A stretch of DNA of 64,000 nt. It comes from UBA9653 sp014859835. Its GTDB lineage: Archaea; Thermoplasmatota; Thermoplasmata; UBA10834. Below, piece by piece: positions 60,218-64,000 of this stretch. Position 1 is the first letter of the stretch; each line of letters begins with the position of its first letter. Location of the stretch: NCBI GenBank assembly GCA_014859835.1, contig JACZKW010000104.1, forward strand, positions 1 through 64,000, read 5' to 3'. The position numbers and the translations under genes are program-made. Under the pieces are notes generated by a model, which was not told the DNA's origin, searched no databases, and worked only from the letters and a program-made list of their open reading frames with translations.

Positions 60218-61858
60218 ATGAAATTGATAGGCCAAACACCCATTTTCATATTGAAAGAAGGAACCAAGAGAGAGAAAGGAAAAGGCGCGCAGTTCAACAA
60301 CATTTCTGCAGCCAGAGCAATCGCCGATACAGTCAGGAGCACATTGGGCCCGAGGGGCATGGACAAGATGCTCGTTGACAGCATGGGTGATGTGGTAATA
60401 ACGAACGATGGAGTGACTATCCTCAAGGAGATAGACATCGAGCACCCCGCGGCCAAGATGATCGTCGAGGTCGCCAAGACACAGGACGAGGAATGCGGGG
60501 ACGGAACCACGACCGCAGTCATCCTTGCCGGTGAACTCCTGAAGAAGGCTGAGGCACTCATTGAACAGAACATACACCCAACGGTCATATCCGGCGGGTA
60601 CAGACTCGCGGCGCTGAAGGCGAGAGAGTTCCTTGATGAGATATCCATCAAGGTGGATTCCAAGGACAGGGACGTGCTCATCGACATCGCAAAGACAGCA
60701 ATGATATCCAAGAGCGTCGCCGGATCCAGGGAATTGCTGGCAAAGGTAGCATTCGATGCGGTCTCAGCTGTCGCTGAGAAGAACAGCGAGGGAGCATGGA
60801 CGGTCGATGAGGACGACATCCAAATCGTGAAGAAGCAGGGTGGCTCCACGGATGACACCACAATGATCGCAGGAATCATCGTCGACAAGGAAGCAGTTCA
60901 CCCAGCGATGCCGAAGAAGGTCGAGAAGGCGAAGATCGCGCTCGTCGATTCGGCGCTCGAAGTCAAGAAGACCGAGATAGACGCGAAGATCGAGATAACC
61001 GACCCGAGCCAGCTGCATGCGTTCCTCGATGAAGAGGAGAACATGCTAAAGAAGATGGTCGAGACCGTCAAGAAGTCCGGCGCGAACGTGCTGTTCTGCC
61101 AGAAGGGCATCGACGATCTCGCACAGCATTACCTGTCGAAGGCCGGAGTATACGCGGTCCGCAGGGTCAAGAAGAGCGATATGGAAAAGCTCGCCAAGGC
61201 CACAGGCGCGAACCTCGTGACCAAGCTCGACGACCTGAAGGCAGATGACCTCGGTGTCGCCAATATGGTCGAAGAGAAGAAGATCGCTGATGACAAGATG
61301 ACCTTCGTCACCGGATGCAAGAACCCGAAGGCCGTATCGGTATTGATCAGGGGCGGCACGGAACACGTGATCGATGAGGTCGACAGGTCCCTGAACGATG
61401 CGATAAGCGTCGTATCGGTAGCATTCGAGGATGGAAAACTCGTTACTGGCGGAGGTTCCGCAGCAGCCGAGCTGGCGCTCAGGTTGAGAGACTTCGCGGC
61501 TACCGTTGGTGGCAGGGAACAGATCGCAATCGATGCTTTCGCTAGCGCTCTGGAAGTCATTCCGACAGCACTTGCGGAGAACGCTGGTCTCGACCCGATC
61601 GATGTACTGATCGAGCTCAGACAGGCGCACAAGGCTGGGAAGAAGAATGCCGGCATCAACGTCTTCACGGGAAAGATCACAGACATGAAGAAGGAGAAGG
61701 TGCTTGAACCGATTCGCGTCGGAAGACAGGCGATCAGCTCCGCGACAGACGCTGCCGTCATGATCCTGAGGATTGATGACGTCATAGCATCCAGGGGCGG
61801 TCCGAAGGGACCACCTGGCGCAGGCGGTCCTGGCGGAGACATGGGTGACTTCGAATAG
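60218..61858 (+). CDS. Thermosome (group II chaperonin) subunit
   Basis: 546 residues. Diagnostic are GQTPIFILKEGTKREKG, STLGPRGMDKMLVD, GDVVITNDGVTILKEI, GDGTTTAV and the Gly-rich C-terminus GGPKGPPGAGGPGG. It forms the double-ring ATP-driven folding chamber. The start is unclear: GGAGGT lies directly against ATG 60218, so TTG 60224 (six bases after it) may be used, giving an N-terminus like other thermosomes (MIGQTPIF). It is the first gene of a chaperone cluster with grpE and dnaK. Confidence 0.95.
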   Translation: MKLIGQTPIFILKEGTKREKGKGAQFNNISAARAIADTVRSTLGPRGMDKMLVDSMGDVVITNDGVTILKEIDIEHPAAKMIVEVAKTQDEECGDGTTTAVILAGELLKKAEALIEQNIHPTVISGGYRLAALKAREFLDEISIKVDSKDRDVLIDIAKTAMISKSVAGSRELLAKVAFDAVSAVAEKNSEGAWTVDEDDIQIVKKQGGSTDDTTMIAGIIVDKEAVHPAMPKKVEKAKIALVDSALEVKKTEIDAKIEITDPSQLHAFLDEEENMLKKMVETVKKSGANVLFCQKGIDDLAQHYLSKAGVYAVRRVKKSDMEKLAKATGANLVTKLDDLKADDLGVANMVEEKKIADDKMTFVTGCKNPKAVSVLIRGGTEHVIDEVDRSLNDAISVVSVAFEDGKLVTGGGSAAAELALRLRDFAATVGGREQIAIDAFASALEVIPTALAENAGLDPIDVLIELRQAHKAGKKNAGINVFTGKITDMKKEKVLEPIRVGRQAISSATDAAVMILRIDDVIASRGGPKGPPGAGGPGGDMGDFE

Positions 61859-61937
61859 ACGAAGACCTAAACCCCTTAAACCCATTACTTTCGTGAAAGG
61901 GTCATGAGGCCCTGGATTGCACTGGAGGCAATCAGTG

Positions 61938-62537
61938 ATGGCTAACGATGAGACAAATGATACTGAGCACGCCGGCTCGAAGGAAGGGTGTGGTTCCGAT
62001 GAGAAAGCCCCTCGGATACAGGACCCAGTATCAGAGTTGGACGGAAGGATAGAGGACTTGACCGATACTCTTTTGCGTCTCCAGGCAGATTTCGACAACT
62101 ATAAGAAGCGCGTCGCGAAGGAATGGAATGAAAGGGCAAAGACCGCAACTGAGGGGCTGGTGCGCGACCTGCTCCCTGTACTGGACACCTTTGACAAGGC
62201 CTTCGAGGATACGCAAAAGACCGATGATGCAGATCATGACAGGAAAGGGCTCGAAGGAATCCATAGACAACTCCTGCAAATCATCCAGAGGCAAGGTTTG
62301 AGAGAGATAAGAACCGATTGCGGGTTCGATCCGTTCGAGCATGAGGCACTGATGCGAGCAGAATCCGAGGATGCAGATGACGGAAAGATACTCGAGGTGT
62401 ACCAGAAAGGCTACAGCCTTGGAGGGAAGGTCATCAGACCGGCCAAAGTGAAAGTAGCCAAGAGGACCGAACTGGTCGAAATCACCGAACCGGACGATGA
62501 CAATCACGATAATCCAGATGACGAGAAATCAGAATAG
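61938..62537 (+). CDS. grpE: Nucleotide exchange factor GrpE
   Basis: 199 residues from ATG 61938 after GGAGG. Long N-terminal helix (RIEDLTDTLLRLQADFDNYKKRVAKE), a four-helix region (DLLPVLDTFDKAFE) and the beta domain ending FDPFEHEALMRAE..GKILEVYQKGYSLGGKVIRPAKVKVAK. It releases ADP from DnaK. The C-terminal tail is acidic. Confidence 0.93.
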   Translation: MANDETNDTEHAGSKEGCGSDEKAPRIQDPVSELDGRIEDLTDTLLRLQADFDNYKKRVAKEWNERAKTATEGLVRDLLPVLDTFDKAFEDTQKTDDADHDRKGLEGIHRQLLQIIQRQGLREIRTDCGFDPFEHEALMRAESEDADDGKILEVYQKGYSLGGKVIRPAKVKVAKRTELVEITEPDDDNHDNPDDEKSE

Positions 62538-62565
62538 AACAGAAGAAATGAGAGGTGAGTGAAGA

Positions 62566-64000
62566 ATGGCAGAATCTAAGACCAAGGTCATAGGAATAGA
62601 CCTGGGCACGAGCAATTCGGCAGCTGCTGTGGTAGAGGGTGGCAGGCCGACGATAATACCGAGTGCAGAGGGAACCAGCTTGGGAGGCAAGGCGTTTCCG
62701 TCGTATGTCGCTTTCACGAAGGATGGGCAGATGCTGGTAGGCGAACCAGCCAGGAGGCAGGCGGTCTCCAACCCGGAAGGAACGATAATGACGATCAAGC
62801 GGAAGATGGGGACGGACTACAAAACCAAGGTGCACGGAAAGGAGTACACGCCCCAACAGATATCCGCGTTCATACTGCAGAAGATAAAGCGCGATGCTGA
62901 AGCGTACCTCGGCACAAAGGTCGAGAAGGCAGTCATCACCGTCCCGGCATACTTCAACGATAACCAGAGACAGGCGACCAAGGATGCTGGAATGATAGCT
63001 GGCCTCGATGTGGTGAGGATAATCAACGAACCAACCGCGGCTGCCCTGGCATACGGGCTGGACAAGTCCGAAAAGGAACAGAAGATACTCGTCTTCGATC
63101 TGGGCGGCGGCACACTCGATGTCACCATAATGGAGTTCGGCGATGGAGTCTTCGAAGTCATATCCACGAGCGGTGACACCCAGCTGGGCGGTACCGACAT
63201 GGACAACACGATGGTGGATTACATCGCCAAGGAGTTCAAGGCAGACTCCAGCATGGATATCACAAAGGACAAGATGGCGATGCAGAGGGTCAGAGAGGCG
63301 GCAGAGAAGGCAAAAATAGAGCTGTCCTCCACACTCGAGACAGAAATAAACCTCCCATATCTCAGCGCTGACTCTTCGGGGCCAAGGCACCTTACTATGA
63401 AGCTCACAAGGGCGAAGCTGGAAGAGCTGGTCAAGCCAGTTGTGGATAAGTGCCGTGGACCGACTATGCAGGCGCTTGAGGATGGAAAGCTAAGTGCAGA
63501 CAAGATAGACAAGGTCATATTGGTAGGCGGTCCAACGAGGATGCCGATCGTACATAGGTTCGTCGAGGGAGTCGTCGGACCCAAGATCGTGAGAGGTGTG
63601 GACCCGATGGAATGCGTCGCCATGGGTGCTTCCATACAGGCAGGCATAATCGAGGGAAGTGTCACTGATATACTACTGCTCGATGTGACGCCTCTGTCAT
63701 TGGGCGTCGAGACCCTCGGAGGAGTGTCCCACAAACTCATCGAAAGGAACACGACCATACCGACTAGGAAGAGTGAAGTCTTCTCCACAGCCGCGGACGG
63801 ACAGACAAGCGTCGAGATCCATGTCTTGCAGGGAGAGAGACCGATGGCCGCGGATAATGTCACGCTTGGCAATTTCCACCTTATAGGAATACCTCCGGCC
63901 CCGAGGGGCTTGCCCCAGATCGAGGTCACCTTCGACATCGATGCCAATGGCATAATCGATGTCAGCGCGAAGGATCGAGGAACCGGCAAGGAGCAGAAGA
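62566..64000 (+). CDS. dnaK: Chaperone DnaK, 5' part
   Basis: 478 residues visible; the gene runs off the right edge. ATG 62566 is preceded by GAGGTGAG. Hsp70 motifs: VIGIDLGTSNSAAAV, INEPTAAALAYG, FDLGGGTLDVTIME, VGGPTRMPIVHRFV, and the start of the substrate domain (LLLDVTPLSLGVETLGG). It is the bacterial-type DnaK found in mesophilic archaea. dnaJ may follow outside the window. The gene is 28 bases after grpE. Confidence 0.96.
   Translation, partial: MAESKTKVIGIDLGTSNSAAAVVEGGRPTIIPSAEGTSLGGKAFPSYVAFTKDGQMLVGEPARRQAVSNPEGTIMTIKRKMGTDYKTKVHGKEYTPQQISAFILQKIKRDAEAYLGTKVEKAVITVPAYFNDNQRQATKDAGMIAGLDVVRIINEPTAAALAYGLDKSEKEQKILVFDLGGGTLDVTIMEFGDGVFEVISTSGDTQLGGTDMDNTMVDYIAKEFKADSSMDITKDKMAMQRVREAAEKAKIELSSTLETEINLPYLSADSSGPRHLTMKLTRAKLEELVKPVVDKCRGPTMQALEDGKLSADKIDKVILVGGPTRMPIVHRFVEGVVGPKIVRGVDPMECVAMGASIQAGIIEGSVTDILLLDVTPLSLGVETLGGVSHKLIERNTTIPTRKSEVFSTAADGQTSVEIHVLQGERPMAADNVTLGNFHLIGIPPAPRGLPQIEVTFDIDANGIIDVSAKDRGTGKEQK

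Noticed and set aside
63219..63989. 256-codon frame antisense to dnaK
   Set aside because: Same reasoning; dnaK is unmistakable on the plus strand and runs off the window edge.

Overview
The window looks like one stretch of an archaeal chromosome, most probably from the Thermoplasmatota (Euryarchaeota sensu lato). The lineage is my inference from gene content; no 16S rRNA is present. The archaeal assignment rests on a proteasome-activating nucleotidase (PAN), archaeal MBF1, RNA polymerase subunit L, a group II chaperonin (thermosome), archaeal TruD, archaeal GltX, a Hef-type helicase, a UbiD-family protein of the archaeal mevalonate type, TATA (box A) promoters about 25 bases before starts, and many leaderless or GGTGAT-type starts. 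The metabolism suggested is an anaerobe living on peptides and amino acids: an indolepyruvate ferredoxin oxidoreductase subunit, a large Dpp/Opp peptide transporter, an N-acyl-D-amino-acid deacylase, a C45 Ntn-hydrolase, ferredoxin and a rubrerythrin-like protein.

Layout. 1-9.1 kb: end of iorB, a PhzF-like isomerase, a GAF-rich histidine kinase, a ferritin-like protein, a DUF1015 protein, the deacylase/C45 pair and a small zinc protein. 9.3-21.2 kb: a peptide-transport operon (SBP-dppB-dppC-dppD-dppF plus two membrane proteins, with start/stop overlaps). The SBP carries an Ig-like stalk and a C-terminal membrane anchor, DppC holds a ~430-residue insert, and DppF holds a ~280-residue insert inside its cysteine-rich C-terminal motif. 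21.2-26.9 kb: PHP phosphoesterase, ferredoxin, zincin, MscS channel, FKBP and two tRNAs. 27.2-35.5 kb: surface proteins (a 1858-residue propeller/Ig protein and three pilin-like proteins) and a protein with five zinc ribbons.

35.5-52.4 kb is rich in sulfur and cysteine functions: two cysteine desulfurases, IscU, PyrDK, a 49-residue Cys-rich protein, an isopropylmalate/homocitrate synthase-like enzyme, tRNA-Cys, an HTH protein with a Cys-rich tail, CysK, CysE, CysS, a radical SAM enzyme, GltX, a UbiD-type decarboxylase and an IscA-like protein. Within it, two paralogous secreted proteins (42.5-44.4 kb) have promoters flanked by repeated GTCAGTA/TACTGAC sites. 52.4-64 kb is informational and chaperone genes: hef (with a degenerate nuclease site), zinc-ribbon proteins, rpoL, truD, PAN, MBF1, DUF2240, a HisA-like protein, thermosome, grpE and dnaK (cut by the window end).

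I see no CRISPR array, insertion sequence, prophage or rRNA. The most unusual signals are the remodelled peptide transporter, the operator-bearing secreted paralogs, and the Hef protein whose nuclease motifs are lost while its helicase motifs remain.
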